Below are positions 1-6,239 of a stretch of 6,413 nt of DNA, in pieces (position 1 is the stretch's first letter; every line of letters begins with the position of its first letter). Location of the stretch: assembly GCA_030835875.1 (NCBI GenBank), contig JAURQY010000059.1, forward strand, positions 1 through 6,413, in the 5' to 3' direction. Both the position numbers and the translations under genes were made by a program. The notes under the pieces were generated by a model. The model ran no database searches and was not told where the DNA came from. It was given only the letters and a program-made list of their open reading frames with translations. Origin of the DNA: Nitriliruptorales bacterium (lineage in GTDB: Bacteria > Actinomycetota > Nitriliruptoria > Nitriliruptorales > Nitriliruptoraceae).

Positions 1-1
1 C

Positions 2-2674
2 CTCGCCTACCGCGCCTTCTTCGCGCTCCCCGACACGCTCCGGACGTCATCGGGGGAGCTGACGAACGCCATCCACGGCTTCGTCTCGATGCTCGTGCGG
101 CTCATCGGAGAGCGTTCGCCCGCCGCGGTCGCCGTCGCCTTCGACGTGGGCGAGGACGACGAGCGCACCGCTGCCTACGAGGACTACAAGGCCGGACGTG
201 ACGAGATGCCCGACGAGCTCGGCACGCAGATCGACCGCCTCCACGAGGTGCTCGGGGTGCTCGGGATCACGGTCGTGGAGGTCGAGGGCGTCGAGGCGGA
301 TGACGTGCTCGCGACGCTCGCCACGCGCGCGGCGGCCGACGGGTTCCGCGTCGAGATCGTCACCGGTGACCGCGACGCGATGCAGCTCGTCGATGACGAC
401 ATCACCGTGCTCTACACGCTCAAGGGAATCAGCGAGACCGCCGCGATGACGCCCGCGGCCGTCGAGGAGCGCTTCGGCGTCCCGCCGTCGCGCTACGTCC
501 AGCTCGCCGCGCTGCGCGGCGACTCCTCCGACAACCTGCCCGGCGTCCCTGGCGTCGGCGCGAAGACCGCGGCGAAGCTGCTGACGGATTTCGCGAGCCT
601 CGACGACGTGTACGCGCGCATCGACGAGGTGCCGGGGAAGAAGGTCCCGGCCATGCTCGTCGAGCACCGTGCGGTCGTCGACCGCAACCTCGCGCTGATG
701 ACCCTTCGTCGTGACCTGCCGCTCGACGTCACGACCGCCGATCTCGTCCGAGGGCCGCTCGACCGTGACGCGTTCGCGGTGCTGTTCGAGGCGCTGGAGC
801 TGCGCACGCTGGGGGCCCGTGTGCGTCGGGAGCTCCTCGGCGACGACGGTGGGACGGACGAGCGGGTGGCGACGTCACCTGCATCCAGCAGCGATGTGAA
901 CGCGCCGTCGAGGGCCGATCCGATCGCGCTCCCCGACGCGGCCGCGCTCACGAGCTGGCTCGAGGGAGCGGGTGGCACGGTCGCACTCGCCGTCGAGTCA
1001 TCGGGTGCACCCCCCGACGCCACGGCCGTCCGGATCGGTCTCGCTGCCGCGGACCGCGTCCCTGCCGTCATCGATGCGGCCCTCGTCGCCCCCGGTGCCT
1101 GCGCGGCCCTCGACGAGCTGCTCGCGGACCCCGAGCGTCGCCTCGTCGTGCATGACGCGAAGCGTGTCCGACAGGCGCTCGGACGCGGTGGTCGTGCGAC
1201 GAGCGGCATCGGACTCGACGGGCTGCTCGCCGGCTACCTGCTCGCACCCGATGCGCGCGACCACACGCTGCGTGCCCTCGTGCCGTCACACCTCGGCCGG
1301 GATGCGGCCGGGACGGCGGAGGCACCGGCGTCGGGCCGGTTGGAACTCGACGTCGACGGCGATCGCTGGGCCGCCGTCGGGCATGCGGCCGCGGACCTGC
1401 TCGAGCTCGTACCCGTCCTCGCGCAGGCGCTGGAGGACCAGGGGCTGCGACCGCTGCACGACGACATCGAGCTGCCCCTCGCGGCTGTGCTCGCGGACAT
1501 CGAGGATCGCGGCATCGCGGTCGACGTCGCGGTGCTGACGGATCTCCACGAGGAGCTCGCCGGCCGTGTCGACGAGCTCGCCGCCGAGGTCCACCGTCAC
1601 GCGGGGCGCGAGTTCAACGTCGGCTCCAGCCAGCAGCTCCAGGTCGTGCTGTTCGACGAGCTCGGGCTCCCGCGGACGCGACGCACCAAGACGGGCTACT
1701 CCACCGATGCGGCCGCGCTCGCCGACCTCGCGGTCGACCATCCGATCGTCGGTGCGGTGCTCGAGTGGCGGGAGGTCTCGAAGCTGCTGTCGACCTACGT
1801 CGACGCGCTCCCGCCTCTGGTGCATCAGCGGACCGGGCGCATCCACACGACGCTTTCGCAGACGGTCGCAGCGACCGGGCGGCTCTCCTCGTCGCATCCG
1901 AACCTGCAGAACATCCCGGTGCGCCGCCCAGAGGGACGCGCGGTGCGTCGCGCGTTCGTGACGGGGGAGGGGTACGCGACGCTGCTCGTCGCCGACTACT
2001 CCCAGATCGAGCTGCGGATCCTCGCGCACCTCTCTGAGGACGAGGGGCTGCTCGAGGCGTTCGCCGCCGGTGAGGACGTGCACGCGACGACCGCTGCTCG
2101 CCTGTTCGATCTCGAGCCCGACGAGGTGGACTCGACGACGCGTGACCGTGCGAAGGCGGTCAACTACGGACTCGCGTACGGGCTGACCGCGTTCGGGCTC
2201 GCCCGTCAGCTCGGGATCCCGGGTGACGAGGCCCAGGCGATCGTCGACGCCTACGACGAGCGCTTCCCCGGCGTGCGCTCCTACCTCGATGACGTCGTGG
2301 CACGCGCGGGACGCGACGGCTTCACGACGACGCTGTACGGGCGCCGCCGACACCTCCCGGACCTCACCTCGTCGGACCGCACTCGCCGACAGATCGCGGA
2401 GCGGATGGCGCTCAACGCGCCCATCCAGGGGACCGCAGCCGACGTGATCAAGCTCGCGATGCTCGCCCTCGAGCGCGCCCTCTACGACGCGGGAGTCCGA
2501 TCGCGTCAGATCCTCCAGGTCCACGACGAGGTCATCGTCGAGGTCGCAGCGGGCGAGGAGGGCGAGGTCCGGCAGCTGACCGTCGAGGCGCTCGCCGGTG
2601 TCGCCGAACTCCGCGTTCCGCTCGAGGTCGACACCGCGTTCGGCACGACCTGGTTCGACGCTCAGAAGCACTGA
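2..2674 (+). CDS. polA: DNA polymerase I, 5'-truncated by the window edge
   Basis: Fills gaps in DNA repair and removes Okazaki primers in the cytoplasm. The frame is open from base 2 and begins LAYRAFFALP, which normally follows MLIDGxS, so only about ten residues are missing; 890 are present. Residues 1-280 are the 5' nuclease domain: acidic metal ligands in EADD (98-101) and TGDRD (121-125), GDSSDN (173-178) and a helix-hairpin-helix GVPGVGAKTA (from 181). Residues about 300-475 occupy the 3'-5' exonuclease position but lack most catalytic acids (A330 and V389 replace E. coli D355 and D424; E332 remains), so proofreading is probably absent, as in Taq and mycobacterial Pol I. Residues 480-890 are the polymerase: motif A VADYSQIELR (D665), motif B KAVNYGLAYG with Tyr722 where E. 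coli and Taq have Phe, and motif C QVHDEV (D842). It ends 2 bp from the convergent DUF3152 gene. The identification is secure. Confidence 0.97.
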   Translation, partial: LAYRAFFALPDTLRTSSGELTNAIHGFVSMLVRLIGERSPAAVAVAFDVGEDDERTAAYEDYKAGRDEMPDELGTQIDRLHEVLGVLGITVVEVEGVEADDVLATLATRAAADGFRVEIVTGDRDAMQLVDDDITVLYTLKGISETAAMTPAAVEERFGVPPSRYVQLAALRGDSSDNLPGVPGVGAKTAAKLLTDFASLDDVYARIDEVPGKKVPAMLVEHRAVVDRNLALMTLRRDLPLDVTTADLVRGPLDRDAFAVLFEALELRTLGARVRRELLGDDGGTDERVATSPASSSDVNAPSRADPIALPDAAALTSWLEGAGGTVALAVESSGAPPDATAVRIGLAAADRVPAVIDAALVAPGACAALDELLADPERRLVVHDAKRVRQALGRGGRATSGIGLDGLLAGYLLAPDARDHTLRALVPSHLGRDAAGTAEAPASGRLELDVDGDRWAAVGHAAADLLELVPVLAQALEDQGLRPLHDDIELPLAAVLADIEDRGIAVDVAVLTDLHEELAGRVDELAAEVHRHAGREFNVGSSQQLQVVLFDELGLPRTRRTKTGYSTDAAALADLAVDHPIVGAVLEWREVSKLLSTYVDALPPLVHQRTGRIHTTLSQTVAATGRLSSSHPNLQNIPVRRPEGRAVRRAFVTGEGYATLLVADYSQIELRILAHLSEDEGLLEAFAAGEDVHATTAARLFDLEPDEVDSTTRDRAKAVNYGLAYGLTAFGLARQLGIPGDEAQAIVDAYDERFPGVRSYLDDVVARAGRDGFTTTLYGRRRHLPDLTSSDRTRRQIAERMALNAPIQGTAADVIKLAMLALERALYDAGVRSRQILQVHDEVIVEVAAGEEGEVRQLTVEALAGVAELRVPLEVDTAFGTTWFDAQKH

Positions 2675-2680
2675 CGTCAG
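2671..2680. other. 10-bp palindrome holding both convergent stop codons
   Basis: CTGACGTCAG is a perfect inverted repeat. Its TGA at 2672-2674 ends polA, and its mirror TCA at 2677-2679 is the TGA that ends the minus-strand DUF3152 gene. There is no spacer for a separate intrinsic terminator, and no T-tract follows on either strand. It is too short and loop-free to be called a terminator. Whether it binds a protein is unknown. Confidence 0.6.
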
Positions 2681-3486
2681 GGGTAGGGCCAGCCGTTGGC
2701 CGTGCACGACTCGAGGCCCTTCGACTGCTGCATCATGACCGGTGCGAGCGCACCGTCGCCCGGGCAGCCGACGTGCCCGAGACCGAGGCCGTGCCCGACC
2801 TCATGGTTCACGAGGTAGGTGCGGTAGGTCGTGAGGTCGGCGAACCCGTCCGCACCGTTCTCCCAGCGCCACGCGTTGAGCAGCGCGAACCGGCCGTTCC
2901 AGCAGCTGTAGATGCCGGCGGTGTCGAGACCGACGCGGCCGCACAGCTCGTCGACGGTCTCTGGTGTGGCGAGCACGACACGGATGCGGGCGCGCGACGG
3001 ATCCGCGACCTGCTGCATCGTCCGCTCGCGAGCCCACGAGCGGGGGTCGTGGAGCGCCGCGCGGACCTCCGCAGCGAGCGCCGAAGGGTCGACGTCGAGC
3101 GACGGCTCGACCTCGACGGTGTAGCGCCACACCGGTCCGGTCCCGCCGACGCCACCCTCGTCGGGGAGCGGAGCGACGAGGAAGGTCGTCTCGACGGGCG
3201 GTTCACCGGAGTCCTCGGGGAGGGCGGAGCCGTCGGCCACGTTCTCGCTCGCTGCAGCATCTACCGCGCCGGACCCTTCCACCACGTCGGCGTCGTCGCG
3301 TCCCTCGTGGGCAGAGGTCCCTTCGTCCACCGTGATCGGCGCGGCTGCGGTCGTCGTCGTGGTCACCCCATCGGCGCCCGCTGCACCCGGCCGTGTCGCG
3401 ACCTCGGCCTCAGGTGCGCCCGGCGCGGGGGCGACGAGGAGCAGCGCCACGGGGACGGCCAGCATGAGCGCCAGGGTGCGGCGCAT
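2677..3486 (-). CDS. Secreted DUF3152 metzincin-like putative metalloprotease
   Basis: A 269-residue exported protein of the actinobacterial DUF3152 family, whose substrate and function are not known to me. Residues 1-24 form a signal peptide: MRR, then a hydrophobic run LALMLAVPVALLLVAP, then small residues around APGAPEA. Residues 25-115 are a low-complexity linker rich in Thr, Ala, Asp and Glu, including TTTTT at 42-46. The folded domain is about 118-269. It carries HEVGHGLGLGH (228-238), an exact match to the metzincin zinc motif HExxHxxGxxH, followed by VMMQQ (250-254), a plausible Met-turn, and the end NGWPYP typical of the family. C182, C195, C241 and C261 could form disulfides outside the cell. 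Family membership is recognised from the YLVNHEVGH...CPG...VMMQQSKGL pattern. Protease activity is inferred from the zinc motif. The ATG overlaps the upstream gene's stop (TGATG), so translation is probably coupled; I see no clear Shine-Dalgarno of its own. Confidence 0.9.
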   Translation of the reverse strand: MRRTLALMLAVPVALLLVAPAPGAPEAEVATRPGAAGADGVTTTTTAAAPITVDEGTSAHEGRDDADVVEGSGAVDAAASENVADGSALPEDSGEPPVETTFLVAPLPDEGGVGGTGPVWRYTVEVEPSLDVDPSALAAEVRAALHDPRSWARERTMQQVADPSRARIRVVLATPETVDELCGRVGLDTAGIYSCWNGRFALLNAWRWENGADGFADLTTYRTYLVNHEVGHGLGLGHVGCPGDGALAPVMMQQSKGLESCTANGWPYP

Positions 3487-3917
3487 CAGTCGGCATCGAC
3501 GCTGAGCATCGTCGTACCGGCGGCACGGTCCCAGTCGAGCCCGCCTGCGGCGACGTCCCGAACCTCGATCGCATAGGTCCCGGCTGGTCCAGCCATCCGG
3601 AACCGGACACGGCCGAGCATGTCGGTCGCGCCGCTGACCGTCCGGGCACGTTCCGGACCGCTCACGTGGGCCTCGACGGCGATCGCAGGGCAGCGTGCGT
3701 CGTCGGCCGCACGAACCTCGACGAGGAAGGTGACGCGACGAGCGGGTCCGTCGGTGCCGAGGTCGTCGAGGACCTCGGTCGACGCATGCTCGAGGCGCGC
3801 GACGCGGACGGGTTCGGCGAGGAGTCCCCGCTTCGGATGCGAGTCGGGGAGGCCGACGATGCCGTCGGGGTCGATCCTGCGTCGACGCAGCCTCCGGAGC
3901 AACCCGTCGCGTGCCAT
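3486..3917 (-). CDS. Unrecognised small protein, predicted Ig-like beta-sandwich
   Basis: I do not recognise a named family. The protein has 143 residues from the chosen ATG (3915-3917), which follows G-rich runs (GGGGCGGGGC) able to act as a ribosome site. A TTG at 3954-3956 would add 13 residues but looks weaker. The N terminus is strongly basic (LLRRLRRRR) with no hydrophobic signal or membrane segment, so the product is predicted to be cytoplasmic unless exported another way. The second half reads like a beta-sandwich: alternating strands VTFLVEVRA and AIAVEAHVSG, a turn GATDMLGRVRFRMAG, then GTYAIEVRDV and GLDWD. This resembles the TDxxGRVxF...AGTYxxxVxDV pattern of invasin-like or carboxypeptidase-regulatory-like Ig-fold domains; that is pattern resemblance, not a search result. 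There is a single Cys. It lies 43 bp after tag and overlaps the DUF3152 start by one base, so it is probably made with that protein. Confidence 0.75.
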   Translation of the reverse strand: MARDGLLRRLRRRRIDPDGIVGLPDSHPKRGLLAEPVRVARLEHASTEVLDDLGTDGPARRVTFLVEVRAADDARCPAIAVEAHVSGPERARTVSGATDMLGRVRFRMAGPAGTYAIEVRDVAAGGLDWDRAAGTTMLSVDAD

Positions 3918-3921
3918 GCTG

Positions 3922-3931
3922 CCCCGCCCCC
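3922..3931 (-). promoter_or_regulatory. G-rich ribosome-binding region deciding the start at 3917
   Basis: On the minus strand two G runs (GGGGG and GGGG) precede ATG 3917, leaving spacers of 9 and 4 nt. This is not a canonical AGGAGG but is the best candidate here. It favours the ATG over the upstream TTG at 3956, which would place the start 4 bp from the tag stop. Confidence 0.4.
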
Positions 3932-3960
3932 GGACCGACGACCGACTGACGTCCAAGACC

Positions 3961-4605
3961 CTACCCGAGGCCCCCGCCGAGGCCTCCGCGCGCTCCGGGA
4001 CCGAGACGCGCGTGGCAGCCCTCCAGATGATCGTCGACCCACCCCGCTGCCTGGAGGAAGGCGTAGGCGGTCGTCGGTCCGACGGAGCGCCACCTGCGCT
4101 CGCGCAGCAGTGCTGCGAGCGTCTCGGACGCGGCCGATCGTGACGGGACGTCGCTGCGTCGGCGCGGTGGGGGAGCGTCGTGCGGCAGCGGATGGGCGGC
4201 GAGCGCGGCCTCGGTGAGCATCGCGAGGCCCTCGCCGCCGGCGTGCAGGGACCGCAGGACCTGCGCGTTGTGGAGCACAGCCGCGATCTTCGCGCGGTTC
4301 CGGATGATCCCCTCGGTCCTCAGGATCCGGTCGACGTCCGCACCGTCGGCTCCGGACTGGAGGTTCACGAGCGTCGCCGGGTCGAACCCGGAGAAGGCGG
4401 ACCGGAGCACCTCCCGTCGCTCGAGGACGAGCCGCCAGCTCAGTCCTGCCTGGAACGCTTCGAGGCTCAGTCGCTCGAAGAGTCCCCGCTCGTCGCGCGG
4501 CCCCCGACCCCACTCGTCGTCGTGGTAGCGCTCGAGCAGGGGGCTCCCGGCCGCCCACCAGCAGCGGCGCCGACCGTCCGTGCCGATCGGGAGGTCGTCG
4601 AGCAC
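3961..4605 (-). CDS. tag: DNA-3-methyladenine glycosylase I
   Basis: A base excision repair enzyme that cuts 3-methyladenine from alkylated DNA, leaving an abasic site. The 214-residue product spans the whole family. All four residues of the family zinc snap are present with E. coli spacing: C15 (RRRCWW), H28 (RYHDDEWG), H193 and C197 (VDDHLEGC). The base-pocket region is conserved as LEAFQAGLSW, with E49 and W57 matching E. coli E38 and W46, and GIIRNRAKI and VGPTTAYAFLQAAG are also typical. The family motif WSFV in the middle is replaced by Ala/Pro/Arg-rich sequence of similar length. The C-terminal tail is Gly/Arg-rich (GARGGLGGGLG). The start is GTG at 4603-4605, chosen because AGGAG lies 8 nt upstream; the frame stays open further upstream but only as antisense of the rpsA region. 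It is first in a probable three-gene transcript. The other two genes are not obviously repair genes. Confidence 0.94.
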   Translation of the reverse strand: MLDDLPIGTDGRRRCWWAAGSPLLERYHDDEWGRGPRDERGLFERLSLEAFQAGLSWRLVLERREVLRSAFSGFDPATLVNLQSGADGADVDRILRTEGIIRNRAKIAAVLHNAQVLRSLHAGGEGLAMLTEAALAAHPLPHDAPPPRRRSDVPSRSAASETLAALLRERRWRSVGPTTAYAFLQAAGWVDDHLEGCHARLGPGARGGLGGGLG

Positions 4606-4613
4606 CCGTTCAG

Positions 4614-4618
4614 CTCCT
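4614..4618 (-). promoter_or_regulatory. Shine-Dalgarno site of tag
   Basis: AGGAG on the minus strand, 8 nt before GTG 4605. It is the strongest ribosome-binding site in the window and fixes the tag start inside a frame that would otherwise run on for several hundred bases. Confidence 0.75.
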
Positions 4619-4664
4619 CTCCGCGGCCAGCGCTCCGGTGGCCCGTCGCGCCCTCCGGACGGCC

Positions 4665-4670
4665 ACGCTA
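4665..4670 (-). promoter_or_regulatory. Candidate -10 element for the tag operon
   Basis: Minus-strand TAGCGT fits the actinobacterial -10 pattern TAnnnT and lies about 60 bp upstream of the tag GTG. No convincing -35 is visible at 17 bp. It shares its TA with the opposite-facing element at 4669-4674. This call rests on motif and position only. Confidence 0.35.
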
Positions 4671-4674
4671 GGCT
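4669..4674 (+). promoter_or_regulatory. Candidate -10 element for rpsA-coaE
   Basis: TAGGCT fits TAnnnT and sits in one of the few TA-containing spots of a very GC-rich intergenic region. A transcript starting about 7 bp downstream would carry an rpsA leader of roughly 130 nt. No good -35 is seen. This call rests on motif and position only. Confidence 0.4.
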
Positions 4675-4695
4675 CCGCGGGCGCTCGTAGGCGTC

Positions 4696-4721
4696 CTCCG
4701 GCCCTCGCCGGCCCGCCGGAG
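4696..4721 (+). promoter_or_regulatory. Possible alternative hairpins in the rpsA leader
   Basis: CTCCGGC (4696-4702) pairs with GCCGGAG (4715-4721) across a 12-nt loop. The same left arm (CCGGC, 4698-4702) can instead pair with GCCGG (4707-4711) across a CCTC loop. The two folds exclude each other. Such pairings arise easily by chance in DNA this GC-rich. Confidence 0.3.
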
Positions 4722-4755
4722 CGCGACCCCACCGACACCCGAACCCTTCCCGCCG

Positions 4756-4781
4756 TGGGCGCCGACCGCCGGTCGCGCCCA
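4756..4781 (+). promoter_or_regulatory. Strong hairpin in the rpsA leader
   Basis: TGGGCG (4756-4761) pairs with CGCCCA (4776-4781), and CGACC (4763-4767) with GGTCG (4771-4775). This gives 11 pairs with one bulged C at 4762 and a GCC loop, ending 32 nt before the rpsA ATG. No U-tract follows, so it is not a standard intrinsic terminator. In gamma-proteobacteria rpsA is autoregulated through a structured leader; a similar role here is only inferred. Confidence 0.45.
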
Positions 4782-4813
4782 AGGCCGGACCCGACCGAAG
4801 AGACCCGACCCCG

Positions 4814-6208
4814 ATGTCCGAGACCCCTATGACCCCCGCTGACAGCACCGGCCCCGCGCGAGGCGCGGACGCGGTCGTCCTCGACCAGCCCGGCGGGACC
4901 CTGACCTCCTCCGGCGACTCGATCGTCGAGAACGACCTCACTGACGCCGAGTTCGAGGCGGCACTCGAGTCGTCCGTCCAGGCGATGGAGGAGGGTCGCG
5001 TCATCGAGGGCGTGGTCGTCAAGGTCGATCCGGACGAGGTCCTGCTCGACATCGGCTGGAAGTCCGAGGGTGTGATCCCGGTCCGCGAGCTCTCCATCAA
5101 GGCGGACGTCGACCCGCGCACGATCGTCGAGGTCGGTGACGTCGTCGCTGCGCTCATCATGAACCGTGAGGACGAGCTCGGCCGTCTGGTCCTCTCGAAG
5201 AAGCGTGCCCAGTACGAGGCCGCGTGGGGCTCGATCGAGGGCATCTACAACGAGGACCTCACGGTCCAGGGCAGCGTCATCGAGGTCGTCAAGGGAGGCC
5301 TCATCGTCGACATCGGCCTGCGCGGATTCCTTCCTGCTTCGCTCGTCGAGATGCGTCGCGTCCGCGACCTCACGCCGTTCATCGGCCAGACGCTCGAGTG
5401 CAAGATCATCGAGCTCGACCGCAACCGCAACAACGTCGTCCTCTCGCGCCGCAAGTTCCTCGAGGAGACGCAGAGCGAGTTCCGCAACGACTTCCTCAAC
5501 TCCCTCAAGCCGGGCGAGGTCCGCGCCGGTGTCGTGTCGTCGATCGTCAACTTCGGTGCGTTCGTCGACCTCGGCGGCGTCGACGGGCTCGTCCACGTCT
5601 CCGAGCTGTCGTGGAAGCACATCGACCACCCCTCGGAGGTCGTCGAGGTCGGCGACGAGGTGGAGGTCGAGGTCCTCGACGTCGACCTCCAGCGCGAACG
5701 CGTCAGCCTCTCGCTGAAGAACACCCAGGAGGACCCGTGGGCTCGCTTCGCACGCGAGCACGACCTCGAGTCGATGGTCCCCGGTGAGGTCACGAAGCTC
5801 GTCCCGTTCGGCGCCTTCGTCAAGGTCGCCGATGGCATCGAGGGGCTCGTCCACATCTCGGAGCTGTCCGACCAGCACGTCGAGGCCCCGGAGGCCGTCG
5901 TCAACGTCGGCGACAAGGTCGAGGTCCGCGTCATCGACGTCGACAGCGTCCGTCGCCGTGTGAGCCTGTCGATGAAGCAGCCGGGTGCGGCGAGTGCCGC
6001 GCCGGCGGCGGCGGCGCCGGTCGAGGAGGAGGCCCCGCAGGCCGCCTACACCTCCGGCGACGACGACACGGGCGGCACGAGCACGATGGCCGCAGCGCTG
6101 GCGCAGGCAGGTCTCGCCTCGAGCGCACCTGCTGCGCCCGAGCCCGCGGCAGCCGAGCCCGTGGCAGCCGAGCCCGCGGCAGCCGAGGAAGACGCCGAGC
6201 AGGCCTGA
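4814..6208 (+). CDS. rpsA: 30S ribosomal protein S1 (bS1)
   Basis: An RNA-binding ribosomal protein that helps recruit mRNA to the 30S subunit. The 464 residues contain four S1 (OB-fold) domains at about 61-131, 147-214, 232-303 and 319-388, the actinobacterial arrangement rather than the six of E. coli. Domain 3 (NFGAFVDLGGVDGLVHVSELSW) and domain 4 (PFGAFVKVADGIEGLVHISELS) carry the classic RNA-binding face; domain 2 has the usual GFLPASLVEMRRV. Residues 1-45 are a non-conserved leader. Residues 390-464 are an acidic Ala/Pro/Glu tail without predicted fold, including three EPAAA-type repeats. The ATG at 4814 is preceded only by a weak purine stretch (GAAGAGA, 11 nt away); ATG 4829 is an alternative start. 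It diverges from tag across 208 bp and is followed 31 bp later by coaE, probably in one transcript. Confidence 0.98.
   Translation: MSETPMTPADSTGPARGADAVVLDQPGGTLTSSGDSIVENDLTDAEFEAALESSVQAMEEGRVIEGVVVKVDPDEVLLDIGWKSEGVIPVRELSIKADVDPRTIVEVGDVVAALIMNREDELGRLVLSKKRAQYEAAWGSIEGIYNEDLTVQGSVIEVVKGGLIVDIGLRGFLPASLVEMRRVRDLTPFIGQTLECKIIELDRNRNNVVLSRRKFLEETQSEFRNDFLNSLKPGEVRAGVVSSIVNFGAFVDLGGVDGLVHVSELSWKHIDHPSEVVEVGDEVEVEVLDVDLQRERVSLSLKNTQEDPWARFAREHDLESMVPGEVTKLVPFGAFVKVADGIEGLVHISELSDQHVEAPEAVVNVGDKVEVRVIDVDSVRRRVSLSMKQPGAASAAPAAAAPVEEEAPQAAYTSGDDDTGGTSTMAAALAQAGLASSAPAAPEPAAAEPVAAEPAAAEEDAEQA
6140..6184 (+). repeat. Three tandem 15-bp repeats in the rpsA tail
   Basis: Copies at 6140-6154, 6155-6169 and 6170-6184 have the unit GAGCCCGCGGCAGCC; the middle copy differs by one base (GTG for GCG). 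They encode EPAAA, EPVAA and EPAAA in frame. The near identity at DNA level suggests recent in-frame duplication in the disordered S1 tail. Confidence 0.85.
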
Positions 6209-6225
6209 GGGGCCCTCGCCGGGCC

Positions 6226-6230
6226 GGGAG
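6226..6230 (+). promoter_or_regulatory. Shine-Dalgarno site of coaE
   Basis: GGGAG lies 9 nt before the GTG at 6240, inside the 31-bp rpsA-coaE spacer. It supports that GTG as the start, and the short gap argues against a separate promoter. Confidence 0.65.
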
Positions 6231-6239
6231 ACCGTCCGC

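Noticed and set aside
1286..2707. Open minus-strand frame of 473 codons opposite the polA polymerase domain
   Set aside because: It is antisense to conserved polymerase motifs, has a compositionally biased product and also runs into the end of the DUF3152 gene.
2773..3576. Plus-strand frame of 267 codons opposite DUF3152
   Set aside because: The opposite strand encodes a recognisable signal peptide and zinc motif; the plus frame is Arg-rich with no domain.
3918..3956. TTG start at 3956 for the small beta-sandwich gene
   Set aside because: TTG is a rarer start, and the added 13 residues show no conserved feature. ATG 3917 has G-rich sequence at suitable distances. It is not fully excluded.
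4606..5244. Upstream extension of the tag frame towards 5244
   Set aside because: The Tag fold begins just after GTG 4605, which has a good AGGAG; the extension is antisense to rpsA and its leader.
6207..6217. GAGGGGCCCTC after rpsA as a terminator
   Set aside because: The arms have a single-base loop and no T-tract, and coaE starts only 31 bp after rpsA, so read-through is expected.
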